A stretch of DNA of 64,000 nt from the NCBI GenBank assembly GCA_035570055.1, contig DATMLM010000096.1, positions 17,393 to 81,392 of the forward strand, given 5' to 3'. This DNA is from DASRDS01 sp035570055. Lineage in GTDB: Bacteria; Gemmatimonadota; Gemmatimonadetes; Gemmatimonadales; Gemmatimonadaceae. Numbering within the stretch: position 1 is the first letter of the stretch; each line of letters starts with the position of its first letter. A program made the translations under genes and the position numbers. The notes beneath the pieces are model-generated. The model was not told the DNA's origin. It worked only from the letters and a program-made list of their open reading frames with translations, and ran no database searches. Below are positions 1 through 8,485 of the stretch, one piece after another.

Positions 1-60
1 TCCGTCCCGGAGGCATCGGCGATCGATCCCATTCGATCTACGCCGATCCCGCCGAGCTGC

Positions 61-96
61 TTGACGCGGTCGGGTCTGGTACGCATTATATATAAT
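61..96 (+). promoter_or_regulatory. Candidate promoter and palindromic operator of the GntR gene
   Basis: A TTGACG hexamer at 61-66 lies 18 bases before ATTATA (85-90), within the perfect AT-only palindrome ATTATATATAAT (85-96). The palindrome ends two bases before the start codon at 99, and no Shine-Dalgarno sequence fits in that space. An in-frame TAA at 93-95 excludes any earlier start. The simplest reading is a promoter producing a leaderless or nearly leaderless mRNA, with the palindrome as a possible GntR autoregulation site. The role is inferred. Confidence 0.45.
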
Positions 97-98
97 AT

Positions 99-737
99 AT
101 GATTGACATCACGGGGGCGCTCGCCGAGCGGATTGTCAGCGGCGAGCTCTCCCCCGGTACGCGGCTGATGCAGGACCATGTCGCCGAGGAGTTTCAGACC
201 AGCCATATCCCGGTGCGCGAGGCGTTCCGGAAGCTCGAGGCCCAAGGTCTCATCATCAGCAAGCCGCGCTGTGGCGTGCGGGTCTCACCGCTCGATCCCG
301 ACATGGTCCTCGAGGTGACGGAGATGCGCGCAGCGTTAGAGGGGCTCGCGCTGCATCACGCCCTGCCCCGTCTCGTCAGATCGGATCTCGACGCCGCGCG
401 TCAGGCGCTTGTTGAGGGCGAAGCGAGCGATGAGATCGCCGTGTGGGAAGCGGCCAATCGGAGATTCCATCTCGCGATCACGGCGCCGTGCGGCATGTCG
501 CGGCTCATGGCGGCTATTGGCGACCTGCATCAGAGCACCGCGCGCTTTCTGTTCGCGACCTGGAAGCATCTCGACTGGCAGCCGCGCTCGGACGCCGAGC
601 ATCGGGCAATTCTCGAGGCGATCGAACGCGGCGACAGGAAGAGCGCGCGCAAGCTACTCGGGTCGCATGTGCGCGAGGCCGGACGAGCTCTTATTGAACA
701 CCTTCGCCTCACTGCCACCCACGGAGAAAAGCAATGA
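99..737 (+). CDS. GntR-family transcriptional regulator, FCD (FadR/VanR-like) subfamily
   Basis: The 212-residue protein has the usual family size. The N-terminal ~65 residues form a winged helix-turn-helix with the GntR signature SHIPVREAFRKLEAQGL followed by a wing. Residues ~75-205 look like an all-helical FCD effector domain; the conserved histidines of its metal-binding site are visible in RRFHLAI, DAEHRAIL and GSHVREAG. Such proteins are ligand-responsive repressors of small carboxylate or amino-acid catabolism. The stop codon overlaps the start of the following RidA-like gene (ATGA), so it probably controls and is co-translated with it. The start is fixed by an in-frame stop six bases upstream. 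The ligand cannot be predicted. Confidence 0.9.
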   Translation: MIDITGALAERIVSGELSPGTRLMQDHVAEEFQTSHIPVREAFRKLEAQGLIISKPRCGVRVSPLDPDMVLEVTEMRAALEGLALHHALPRLVRSDLDAARQALVEGEASDEIAVWEAANRRFHLAITAPCGMSRLMAAIGDLHQSTARFLFATWKHLDWQPRSDAEHRAILEAIERGDRKSARKLLGSHVREAGRALIEHLRLTATHGEKQ

Positions 738-1198
738 CGTTCGGACGCCATCTCGCCACGCTCGCGATGACCATGCTCTTCAGTGTCACCGCTTCCGCGC
801 AGGCGATAAAACAGATTCCGCTGCCGCCGAGTCAGAACCCCACGGGTGCTGACCTTCCAGTTTCGGGCGCAGCATGGGCCGGCAACACGCTGTACGTGAG
901 TGGATGGCTCGACCCGGACATGAAGGCGGACACGGATACCAAGTCACAAACCGTGGGTATCCTCAAGGACATGCAAAAGCTCCTCGAATCGCAGAACCTG
1001 ACGATGGGCAATGTGGCGATGGTGCGTGTGTACCTCGGCAAGCCGGACTTTGCCGGATTGACGGCCGGATATACCCAGTTCTTCGGTACGAAGGACCAAC
1101 CGAACAAGCCTGCACGCACCACGTTGCAGGTGGTTCTGCCCGCCGCGTCTCGTGGCGCTTTGGTAGAAATCGACATGGTCGCCGTGCGCCCAAATTAG
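734..1198 (+). CDS. Exported RidA-family protein (YjgF/YER057c/UK114)
   Basis: A 154-residue RidA-like protein. RidA enzymes deaminate reactive enamine/imine intermediates, normally in the cytosol; here the first ~22 residues form a signal peptide (hydrophobic core, then SASAQA), which predicts a periplasmic protein. The conserved arginine of the active site is present in PARTTLQV, and the acidic residue in ALVEIDMVAV. The ATG overlaps the GntR stop by four bases, so the two are translationally coupled. Its stop overlaps the convergent gene's stop (TTAG at 1195-1198). A closely similar exported paralog lies at 24879-25328. Substrate unknown. Confidence 0.85.
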   Translation: MTFGRHLATLAMTMLFSVTASAQAIKQIPLPPSQNPTGADLPVSGAAWAGNTLYVSGWLDPDMKADTDTKSQTVGILKDMQKLLESQNLTMGNVAMVRVYLGKPDFAGLTAGYTQFFGTKDQPNKPARTTLQVVLPAASRGALVEIDMVAVRPN

Positions 1199-1887
1199 TG
1201 GCCGGCGTCGATCGTTAAACTTGGCTCCGATATCAAGAGCTCCATGGTGACCCGAGAGGCGAACGCGGTCGCCTGTGCGAGCACTTGGTCGTCGGAGCCA
1301 CCCTCGATCACCGTTGAGAGCCTCGACTGAGGACGCAGGCAGAGATATCGCGTCATGGAGCCACCGGTCACCAACCGGTACCAGAGGGTCTCCCCTTTCA
1401 ACGACGGCTGCCCCGCTTTGAGCTTGGCTTCGAAGGCAGCCGTCGCCGCCGGTTGAAGGTCCACCGTCATGAACTCCAACAAGACGGCTGGGCCAGGGTC
1501 GCCCGTGCCACGCGAGAGCTCCGGCAGGTACCGATAGGTTTCGAGGTTCGTGAATGCGCTGACCGGCGCACCGGTCACACGCCAGTCGGCCCAGTCTTCC
1601 GCGGGTGCCACCGCGCTGTCCAGACTGCCGGCCGAGTGATTGAAGCTGGCAAATACCAGCCCGCCTATCCGCTCACCACTGAAGCGAATGTCCCACGTGT
1701 ACCACACGTACGGGTCGTGGTGATCCCGATGCCACTGCCAGTGGCGCGCTATCCCGGCATCAAATTCGAAGTCGCGTCCGTCGAGGCGACGCAGCACGCC
1801 GATGAGCGTGAAAGGGCCCTTGCCGGTCTGGGCAGACACGGCCGAGGGGATGATGATCGCGAGGATCACGAGCCACACGCGCTTCAT
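1195..1887 (-). CDS. Exported protein of unknown function, third member of a tandem paralog trio
   Basis: 230 residues with a clear signal peptide (MKRVWLVILAIIIPSAVSAQ). It is a diverged paralog of the two upstream genes: the HWQWHRDHHDPYVWYTW segment corresponds to their HLDWHR...D.YGWYSY segment, and FASFNHSAGSLDSAVAPAED to their ATFGHTAASLSNPVSPAED. A second half (FMTVDLQP...ETLWYRLVTGG) follows. The layout suggests two alpha/beta-barrel-like (NIPSNAP/monooxygenase-like) repeats, an inference from pattern only. The start overlaps the previous gene's stop by four bases, so it is the last gene of an operon 3236 to 1195. I do not recognise a named family. Confidence 0.75.
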   Translation of the reverse strand: MKRVWLVILAIIIPSAVSAQTGKGPFTLIGVLRRLDGRDFEFDAGIARHWQWHRDHHDPYVWYTWDIRFSGERIGGLVFASFNHSAGSLDSAVAPAEDWADWRVTGAPVSAFTNLETYRYLPELSRGTGDPGPAVLLEFMTVDLQPAATAAFEAKLKAGQPSLKGETLWYRLVTGGSMTRYLCLRPQSRLSTVIEGGSDDQVLAQATAFASRVTMELLISEPSLTIDAGH

Positions 1888-2528
1888 GGTTGTCCCTCGG
1901 GCGTGACGTTGACCAACATGTTGCTTCGCAGATTGAGCGTCTCGACGGTCATCCTCGCGACCAAGCCCCTGCTCGTGCCCGGCAGGGCTTGATCCTCGCG
2001 CTCATCGAGAATCACCCCCAGGGTTGCCCGCGGGCGCAGGCGCACATAGCACGGGACAGTCCCGCCCACGACCATGCGATACCAGAGCGTCTCTTTCTGG
2101 AGCGTGAGTTGCTGGAAGGCGAGCGCCGCCTCGAATGCATCGCCCGCGCCCGCGTTGAGCTCCACCGTGGTGTACTCGGCGCGAAGGGTCGGCGTCGGCA
2201 CACCATTTCCCCGCGAGACCGCTGGCAGAAACTCATACACCCAGTTGCCTTGGAATTCGGCGTGTGGCTGGATGTTGAGGATGTTGTCCTTTTCATCCTC
2301 GGCCGGCGACACCGGGTTGCTCAAACTGGCGGCGGTATGTCCGAACGTCGCATACATGACCCACCGTTGCCGCTCGGTTGACGCCCAGACCGAGTACACA
2401 TACCAGGCCCACGTGTCCTTGGCTTGCCGATGCCACTCGATATGGCGCACGGAACCGGCTTCGAAGTCGATCGTGTCGCCGTCATGGGGACGGAGGATCG
2501 AGATACGGGCGTAAGGGCCGTACGGCAT
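1884..2528 (-). CDS. Unknown protein, middle paralog of the trio, lacking a signal peptide
   Basis: 214 residues. The sequence begins MPYGPYARISILRPHDGD, aligning with the mature N-terminus of its upstream paralog (GPYARIATMRALDG), so the signal peptide is absent. The start codon directly abuts the upstream TAG stop (TAG then ATG on the minus strand). Conserved blocks shared with the neighbour are VRHIEWHRQAKDTWAWY, ATFGHTAASLSNPVSPAEDE and KETLWYRMVVGG. Either this copy works in the cytoplasm, it is non-functional, or the TAG is sometimes read through to make an exported two-unit protein. Function unknown. Confidence 0.75.
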   Translation of the reverse strand: MPYGPYARISILRPHDGDTIDFEAGSVRHIEWHRQAKDTWAWYVYSVWASTERQRWVMYATFGHTAASLSNPVSPAEDEKDNILNIQPHAEFQGNWVYEFLPAVSRGNGVPTPTLRAEYTTVELNAGAGDAFEAALAFQQLTLQKETLWYRMVVGGTVPCYVRLRPRATLGVILDEREDQALPGTSRGLVARMTVETLNLRSNMLVNVTPEGQP

Positions 2529-3236
2529 CTAACGCTCGGGATTGACGTTGACCAACATGTTCGGCCGCAGGTTGAGCGTCTCGACGGTCATCTTCATGAC
2601 CAAGCCGGTCACCTTGTCGGGGAGCGCCTGATCGGCGCGCTCGTCGAGAATGGCACCCAGGTTCTCGCGCGGCCGAATGCGGACGTAGCACGGTGTATCA
2701 CCGCCCAGGACCATGCGATACCAGAGCGTCTCTCCGCGCAGCTTGGGTTGCTCCAGCACGAGCGCGGCCTCGAACGGCTTGCCCGCGCCGTAGATGAGCA
2801 CGACCGTCGTGTACTCGGCGCGAGGTGTCGGAGTCGGCACACCATTCCCGCGCGAGAGCGCCGGCAAGAACTCGTAGACTCCGTTGTTCATGAATTGGGC
2901 GTGCGGCAGCACGTTGAGCACGTTGTTCTGCTCGTCTTCGGCCGGCGATACCGGGTTGCTCAGGCTCGCCGCGGTATGTCCGAACGTCGCGTACATGATC
3001 CAACGTTGCCGGTCGTTGGATGCCCAGAACGAGTAGCTATACCAGCCATACGTGTCCTTGGACCCCCGGTGCCAATCGAGATGCCGGAGGTACCCTTGCT
3101 CCAATTCCCATCCGTGGCCGTCGAGCGCACGCATGGTCGCGATGCGTGCGTACGGGCCGGGCGCTTGTTCGGTTTGCGCGGCCGAGAGGGCCGGGAATGC
3201 CGCGGCGAGCAGAATCGCGGTACGGATCATCATCAT
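2529..3236 (-). CDS. Exported protein of unknown function, first member of the paralog trio
   Basis: 235 residues with signal peptide (MMMIRTAILLAAAFPALSAAQT). It carries the same blocks as its neighbours: YLRHLDWHRGSKDTYGWYSY, ATFGHTAASLSNPVSPAEDE, ALSRGNGVPTP and GETLWYRMVLGGDTPCYV. Similarity to the middle gene is high and to the third lower, which suggests an older and a more recent duplication. It heads the three-gene operon and lies divergent from the GlxA-type regulator at 3323, which might regulate it. A periplasmic location is predicted; activity unknown. Confidence 0.78.
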   Translation of the reverse strand: MMMIRTAILLAAAFPALSAAQTEQAPGPYARIATMRALDGHGWELEQGYLRHLDWHRGSKDTYGWYSYSFWASNDRQRWIMYATFGHTAASLSNPVSPAEDEQNNVLNVLPHAQFMNNGVYEFLPALSRGNGVPTPTPRAEYTTVVLIYGAGKPFEAALVLEQPKLRGETLWYRMVLGGDTPCYVRIRPRENLGAILDERADQALPDKVTGLVMKMTVETLNLRPNMLVNVNPER

Positions 3237-3322
3237 GCGAGGAGCATACTTCTCGCTCGCCGGCGTTTTCCGCCAAGCTCCAGACCTTCCCCGCCAAGTT
3301 TCCTTGCAGCATAGTTAGTCGG

Positions 3323-4279
3323 ATGGCGGCGAAGCGGCGCGTGATCGTCCTCGTTGTGCCTCCGGTCGAGGAGCTCGACCTGGTCGGGCCCATTCAGGTT
3401 TTCGCCGCCGCCAATCGGCTGGCGAACCAGCCGGTCTACGACGTCGAGATTGCCACGAATGGGTCAGACCTCACGGTTGCTGGCGAGGGAGGTCTGCTCT
3501 CGTTTCTGGCCCAAGGCCGTTACGACGCACTGAGTGGGAGCTTCGATACGGTGTTGCTCGTGTGCGGACTCGGCACGCGCGACGCTCATGACCCTGGTCT
3601 CTTCGCGTGGCTCCGTCGTGTGGCGCCGATCGTGCGCCGCTTGGGATCGGTGTGCGTCGGCTCGTTTCTGCTGGCCGAGGCGGGCCTGCTCGACGGGCGG
3701 CGAGCGACGTCGCATTGGAAATTCAGCCAGGAATTGAACAAGCGGTATCCGAAAGTGAATGTCGTGTCCGCGCCGGTGTGGGTGAAAGACGGCAATCTCT
3801 ACACGTCGGCAGGCCTGTCAGCGGGCATCGACCTGGCGCTCGCGTGGGTGGAGGAGGACTGCGGCAACGCGATCGCCACCGAGGTGGCGCGCGAGCTGGT
3901 CCTCTTTCTCCGCCGGCCCGCGAGCCAAGCGCAGCTCAGCGTGTCGCTCGCCGCGCAGTCCGATGAGATGCAGTCGATGCAGGAGCTTCGCGTCTGGATC
4001 GCCGAGAATCTGCACCGGGAGCTCTCGGTGCAGCGTCTGGCCGAGCGCGTTGCGATGAGCGTGCGGAATTTCGAGCGCGTGTTCGCGCGAGAGGTCGGCA
4101 TGTCGCCGGCTCGATACGTTCGGCAGGTGCGCGTCGAGGCGGCGCAGCGGATGATCGAGCGGAGCGGCAAGGGGCTCGAGCAGGTCGCCGCGGCATGCGG
4201 CTTCTCCAGCGCCGATCTCATGCGTCGCGCGTTCGCGCGCACATTGGGCTCGACCCCTCGCCGCCACCTCGGTGCATGA
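3323..4279 (+). CDS. GlxA-family AraC-type transcriptional regulator (DJ-1/PfpI-like sensor domain)
   Basis: 318 residues from ATG 3323; the open frame extends upstream but the recognisable domain begins at MAAKRRVIVLVVPPVEELDLVGP. Residues ~5-185 are a DJ-1/PfpI (amidase-like) domain with the family motif SVCVGSFLLAEAGLLDGRRA, whose cysteine is in the nucleophile-elbow position, followed by ATSHW. Residues ~215-318 are an AraC DNA-binding domain with two HTH motifs (LAERVAMSVRNFERVFAREVG; QVAAACGFSSADLMRRAFAR). Such proteins act as activators or repressors with a non-enzymatic amidase-like sensor. The stop overlaps the next ORF by four bases. Confidence 0.9.
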   Translation: MAAKRRVIVLVVPPVEELDLVGPIQVFAAANRLANQPVYDVEIATNGSDLTVAGEGGLLSFLAQGRYDALSGSFDTVLLVCGLGTRDAHDPGLFAWLRRVAPIVRRLGSVCVGSFLLAEAGLLDGRRATSHWKFSQELNKRYPKVNVVSAPVWVKDGNLYTSAGLSAGIDLALAWVEEDCGNAIATEVARELVLFLRRPASQAQLSVSLAAQSDEMQSMQELRVWIAENLHRELSVQRLAERVAMSVRNFERVFAREVGMSPARYVRQVRVEAAQRMIERSGKGLEQVAAACGFSSADLMRRAFARTLGSTPRRHLGA

Positions 4280-5466
4280 CAGCCTGCCATATCTTGCCCG
4301 TCGCCGCGCTGGCCCTTTTTAGCGCTCAAGCGACCTGCCAGGGCGTGCCGTGCGCGCGGCACGACTGGGATGACACGACCCCGCCGTGCGTCATCGGCCA
4401 CGTCATCGACGCCGCTACAAAGCGCCCAATCGTCCTCGCTGAAATCCGAGAGGCTGACGAATACGGGTTTGCGCGGACCGATTCGACCGGGGCGTTCGCG
4501 ATGTTCGCGCACGCCGGCAACCTCTCGCTGTCCGCATCGCGCAACGACTATGCAGTCGCCAGTCGCCAGGTCGAGCTCCGCGATCACAAGACCACGGTCG
4601 TTGACTTCACGCTACATCGGTCACCCGCGCCGTGTTGCCGACTTGCCGGGCAATGGACGATGAGACTCACGCTCGTGCATCCGCAGCCTGGTGTGAAACC
4701 GACTGCGTACATTGTCAGCGGGACAATGCTCCTTGGCACGACGATCGGGAACCCATTGCCGTTTTTCATCAATCCGCCCGACGACTCCGTGCAGATGGAG
4801 TCGGGCCGGTTTTACATCGATCTGAAGCCGTTCCTCGGTACGCAGGTTCCGGAGCAGGTCTCGACGACGGTTACGCCGAACGGCGACGACTCGTTCCTCC
4901 GCGAGGTGGTGGGCACTGTATTCCCGGGTGACACTATCGAGTTGACGCTGATTCCGAATCTGTCGCATGGGAGCATCGTCGTGCGCGGGAAGATCGCGGG
5001 TGACTCGATCACGGGTTGGTGGTATGAGCAAGCGTACGGCCCGGCCGCCTCCGGCCGTCTCAGCATGCACCGCACGAGCCGCACCCCGCCCGAGTTACGT
5101 GAGCCACCAGCGCCTCCACCACCACCGCCCCAGGATCGGAGCACGTGGGGAAAAGTGCGGGTGCGCGTGTGGGAAGCATCGTCCAACCGCTACATCGTGG
5201 CGACCCACGCGTTGGAGTTTCCTGATTCGTCGGAGAACTCGGCATACCATACGCATGCCACGGCCGACGGGTGGGGCGATACGATCGAGCTGCCGCCTGG
5301 CGGTTACACCGTTCTCCTCCTGGATTTCCCGAACGGCGACCCGATGTGGCGGGTGCCAAGGAAGTCAGCGCGGCATTTCACGGTTTCGACCGGACAGACG
5401 ACCGACGTCACCATTCGCCTGAATCTCGCGACCGGCGCCGTGCTCGACTCGGCGGCGCGGCCATAG
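4276..5466 (+). CDS. Exported carboxypeptidase-regulatory-like (CarboxypepD_reg) protein of unknown function
   Basis: 396 residues if translation starts at ATG 4276, which overlaps the preceding stop codon and gives a signal peptide (MTACHILPVAALALFSAQATC). Residues ~35-110 look like a prealbumin-like beta-sandwich (CVIGHVIDAATKRPIVLAEIR, DSTGAFAMF, NLSLSASRNDY). A proline-rich linker (PPAPPPPPPQ) follows at ~275, then a second beta-rich region near the C-terminus with the same flavour (ELPPGGYTVLLLDF). Translationally coupled to the GlxA regulator. No catalytic motif is evident, and the role is unknown. Confidence 0.75.
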   Translation: MTACHILPVAALALFSAQATCQGVPCARHDWDDTTPPCVIGHVIDAATKRPIVLAEIREADEYGFARTDSTGAFAMFAHAGNLSLSASRNDYAVASRQVELRDHKTTVVDFTLHRSPAPCCRLAGQWTMRLTLVHPQPGVKPTAYIVSGTMLLGTTIGNPLPFFINPPDDSVQMESGRFYIDLKPFLGTQVPEQVSTTVTPNGDDSFLREVVGTVFPGDTIELTLIPNLSHGSIVVRGKIAGDSITGWWYEQAYGPAASGRLSMHRTSRTPPELREPPAPPPPPPQDRSTWGKVRVRVWEASSNRYIVATHALEFPDSSENSAYHTHATADGWGDTIELPPGGYTVLLLDFPNGDPMWRVPRKSARHFTVSTGQTTDVTIRLNLATGAVLDSAARP

Positions 5467-5553
5467 CAGTGCGAATTGTGCCGTTCGATTCAGCATTTTG
5501 ACCGTTCGACATCTATTCGAAGGGTCCGGCTCAATCGGTTGTAATATCAGGGG

Positions 5554-6717
5554 ATGCTGAACCGCAGAGACTTCATGACGGCGCTGGGCGCCGCAGCGAT
5601 CGCTAGGGCGGCCAGGGCGTTCGAGGTCGATGATGACGATGCCATTCGCGACATCCTGCGACGGCGCATCGACGTGGAAAAGCGCACCCTCGGCATGGCC
5701 GTGTGCGTGGTGACGCCGGATCGCCAGCGCATCGTGACGTGGGGCCGCGAGCGCGTGGCAGATAGCCGACCGGTTTCGGAAAAAACGGTGTTCGAGATCG
5801 CCTCGATCACCAAGGTGTTCACGGCGCTGCTGCTGGCCGACATGGCGCTGCGCGGCGAAGTGGGACTGCACGATCCCGTCGCGCGCCATCTGCCGGACGA
5901 CTTCCATGTGCCCGAGCAGGACGGGCGACAGATCACGCTGGCGGACTTGGCTACCCACACCTCCGGCCTGCCGTGGTGGCCGCCCTTCCCCGATGCACCG
6001 CAGTCATTCGACATCGCGTTCATGATGAGAGCCGTGCCGCAATACAGCCTGGAACAATTCAAGGCGTGGCTCCCGAACTGCCATCTGCAAAATCCACCGG
6101 GCGCCACGTGGGCGTACGGCAATACTGACTACGGCCTGCTCAGCATGGCCTTGGCTCATCGCGGCGGTCGTCCGTACGAAGCACTGTTGCAGACGCGCGT
6201 GCTCGACCCCCTGGGGCTGACGGACACCACCTTCCATCCGACGGCCGCGATGGCGTCGCGACTGGCGGAGGGTCACAATGATAAGCTGATGCCTGAGCCG
6301 CCGATGGACGTGGGTATCTTCGCCGCCGCTGGCGGTCTGCGCTCCACGCCGCGTGACCTCTCACGGTTCGCCGCCGCGATCCTGCCGGGCTCGGGATCCC
6401 GCATCGCGCACGCCGCCGATCTTCTGCTCACCGTCCGTCGGCCAGCGCCGCCGATCGACGGGATGCAGGCCCTCGGATGGGAGATACGCAACGCCCCGGG
6501 CGGTGCGTTCGTGAGCAAGGACGGTGTGAGCTGGTGGCAGGGCGCGTCGATGGTGTTCGACCCGGACAAGAAAGAAGCGGTCGTGGCCTTCTCCAACACC
6601 GTCCCGGTTTTGCGGTTCGCCAAATATTCGGGCGGCGGAGTCGGGGCCGCGGACGTCGCGCAACACATCCTGCGGCCGCAAATCCCGTTGGGGGGCCAAA
6701 ACGGAACGACGTACTAG
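5554..6717 (+). CDS. Tat-exported serine hydrolase of the class C beta-lactamase / penicillin-binding protein family
   Basis: 387 residues. The N-terminus MLNRRDFMTALGAAAIARAA resembles a twin-arginine signal. The SxxK motif is S84-I-T-K87 (FEIASITKVFTALLLADM), and the second motif is Y188-G-N190. The third KTG-like box is not obvious; the expected region reads VSWWQGAS. That pattern is usual for the wider beta-lactamase/esterase EstB/DAP family rather than a true AmpC. It may be a periplasmic D-amino-acid peptidase, esterase or beta-lactamase. It lies 27 bases before the LytS/LytTR pair and may share its transcript. Confidence 0.85.
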   Translation: MLNRRDFMTALGAAAIARAARAFEVDDDDAIRDILRRRIDVEKRTLGMAVCVVTPDRQRIVTWGRERVADSRPVSEKTVFEIASITKVFTALLLADMALRGEVGLHDPVARHLPDDFHVPEQDGRQITLADLATHTSGLPWWPPFPDAPQSFDIAFMMRAVPQYSLEQFKAWLPNCHLQNPPGATWAYGNTDYGLLSMALAHRGGRPYEALLQTRVLDPLGLTDTTFHPTAAMASRLAEGHNDKLMPEPPMDVGIFAAAGGLRSTPRDLSRFAAAILPGSGSRIAHAADLLLTVRRPAPPIDGMQALGWEIRNAPGGAFVSKDGVSWWQGASMVFDPDKKEAVVAFSNTVPVLRFAKYSGGGVGAADVAQHILRPQIPLGGQNGTTY

Positions 6718-6744
6718 TTCTGCAGAAGAAGTAAATATGGGGGA

Positions 6745-7782
6745 ATGAGAAACGCCTCGTATTGGGTCGTGCAGCTGGGTGCGTGGGGTTGGCGCTTCTG
6801 GTGGCAAGCGTCCGGAGAGACGATTCTCGCTTCGGTTCCGTTCAGCCGGAGCGCCATGGTGTGGGGCGGGATCTGCCTGACTGGAATCGCAACCACGGAT
6901 CTGGTGCGGCGTCTCAGCAAGCGTCAGGCGTGGCTCGAGCTCCCCACCCGTGCGCTCCTCGCACGACTCGCGGTGAGCGTCGTTGCACTCACCCTGATCG
7001 GGTATGCGGTAACCATCGCGCTGTCGATGGCGATCTACAAAACCCCGGAGACCGCTCTTACTCACACCTTCTATCGGAAGCTTCCGCTCTCCACTGAGCT
7101 CTTCAACGAGCTCCTGAATCTCCTGCTGTGGAACCTGACCTGGGTGGCCGCATACTTCAGCGTCGCGTTGATGATGCAGCAAGCGCGCCTCTCGGAGAGT
7201 CTTCAGACGGCGGAGCTGCGACTGCTCAAATCCCAGCTCAATCCCCATTTCTTGTTCAATGCGCTGAACGGTGTCCGCGCCCTGATCGCGGACGAACCCA
7301 CCCGGGCGCAGGACGCCGTGACACAGCTGGCGCGCACGCTGCGCTACACGCTCGACTCAGGGCGGGAAGAGCTCGTGACGTTGGCGCGCGAGCTCGAGAT
7401 GGTCGATGACTATCTCGCGCTGGAATCGTTGCGGCTCACGGAGCGGCTCCGCGTGGTTCGCGAGATCGACCCCAAGGCCACGACGACGCGCATCCCGGTC
7501 ATGTTGTTGCAGGCGCTCGTCGAGAACGCCATCAAGCACGGCATCGCGCCGTTGCGCGAAGGTGGGGCGCTCCGCATTGCGGCTCGTATGGTCGACACGG
7601 AGCTCGAGATCGAAGTCGAGAATCCGCGGCCAATAGAAACGCACGCCGGACATTCGGCGAGCGGCGTGGGACTCGAGAACACGGCCCGCCGCTTGGAGCT
7701 CCTCTTTGGCGCACGGGCGAGCATCTGTCTCGAGCTCTCGGATGCGCGCCGAGCGAAGGCCACCGCGCGGTTACCGGCATGA
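6745..7782 (+). CDS. LytS/AlgZ-type sensor histidine kinase (His_kinase PF06580)
   Basis: 345 residues. The first ~150 residues contain about four hydrophobic membrane spans with no extracellular sensor domain. The phospho-accepting His is H168 in LLKSQLNPHFLFNALNGVRAL, the signature of this kinase class. The ATPase N-box is ALVENAIKHG and a glycine-rich box follows (SGVGLENTARRLELLFG). The kinase passes phosphate to the LytTR regulator encoded next, whose start overlaps by four bases. A GGGGG tract precedes the start. The signal is unknown. Confidence 0.93.
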   Translation: MRNASYWVVQLGAWGWRFWWQASGETILASVPFSRSAMVWGGICLTGIATTDLVRRLSKRQAWLELPTRALLARLAVSVVALTLIGYAVTIALSMAIYKTPETALTHTFYRKLPLSTELFNELLNLLLWNLTWVAAYFSVALMMQQARLSESLQTAELRLLKSQLNPHFLFNALNGVRALIADEPTRAQDAVTQLARTLRYTLDSGREELVTLARELEMVDDYLALESLRLTERLRVVREIDPKATTTRIPVMLLQALVENAIKHGIAPLREGGALRIAARMVDTELEIEVENPRPIETHAGHSASGVGLENTARRLELLFGARASICLELSDARRAKATARLPA

Positions 7783-8477
7783 ACGCGCTCATCGTGGATG
7801 ACGAACCTCTCGCGCGCCGCGAGCTGCGACGGTTGCTCGTGGCGTTCCCGTGGGTGAAGGTGGTCGGCGAGGCGGTCGACATTGACGAGGCGTATGAGCG
7901 CATCACGTCGCTGCATCCGGCGCTGGTCTTTCTCGATGTGCAGATGCCCGGTGGAACCGGGTTCGATCTCTTCGATCGGCTTGGAACTCTCCCACGCGTC
8001 ATCTTCACCACGGCCTACGATCACTATGCCGTCAAGGCGTTCGATGTGAGCGCGGTCGATTATCTGCTCAAGCCGATCGAGCCCGAGCGGCTCTCCGCGG
8101 CGCTCGACAAAGTGCGTGGCGTGTCCGGCGGACCGGTGGGCGACACCGCGCTCGAACAACTCTTCGTGCGCGACGGTCCGCGCTGCTGGTTCGTGCCCCT
8201 CCACGAGGTGGCGCTCCTGGACGCCGAGGGTAACTCCGTCCGGTTACACTGGGGCGAGTCCCACCCGCTGCTCAATCGCTCTCTCACAGCAATCGAAGCG
8301 CGGCTCGATGCGCGACGCTTCTTTCGTGCGAACCGCCAGCAGATCCTGAATCTCGATTTCGTCACGAGCGTCGAGGTCGGCCACGGTGGCCGGCTGCATG
8401 CGGAGCTTCGCGACGGCACAGAGGTAGAGATATCCCGACGACAGGCGAGGCTGTTCCGCCTGCGCACCACTATCTGA
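7779..8477 (+). CDS. LytTR-family response regulator
   Basis: 232 residues. The receiver domain spans residues 1-~115 with phospho-acceptor D53 (LVFLDVQMPGG) and acidic pocket DDE at 7-9. Residues ~128-230 form a LytTR DNA-binding domain (LFVRDGPRCWFVPLHEV, FFRANRQQILNL, EISRRQARLFR). It overlaps the LytS kinase by four bases and is its cognate regulator. The next gene, a frameshifted esterase, follows after eight bases and may be in the same operon. LytTR proteins bind direct repeats, but no repeat was identified here. Confidence 0.93.
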   Translation: MNALIVDDEPLARRELRRLLVAFPWVKVVGEAVDIDEAYERITSLHPALVFLDVQMPGGTGFDLFDRLGTLPRVIFTTAYDHYAVKAFDVSAVDYLLKPIEPERLSAALDKVRGVSGGPVGDTALEQLFVRDGPRCWFVPLHEVALLDAEGNSVRLHWGESHPLLNRSLTAIEARLDARRFFRANRQQILNLDFVTSVEVGHGGRLHAELRDGTEVEISRRQARLFRLRTTI

Positions 8478-8485
8478 GGCGCTCA

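Noticed and set aside
3020..3322. Upstream extension of the GlxA regulator frame (about 100 codons)
   Set aside because: It lies antisense to the signal-peptide part of the trio gene, and the DJ-1-like domain starts exactly at the ATG at 3323.
5060..5130. Proline codon run as possible tandem repeat
   Set aside because: It encodes a short proline-rich linker inside the exported protein; it is not a structured DNA repeat.
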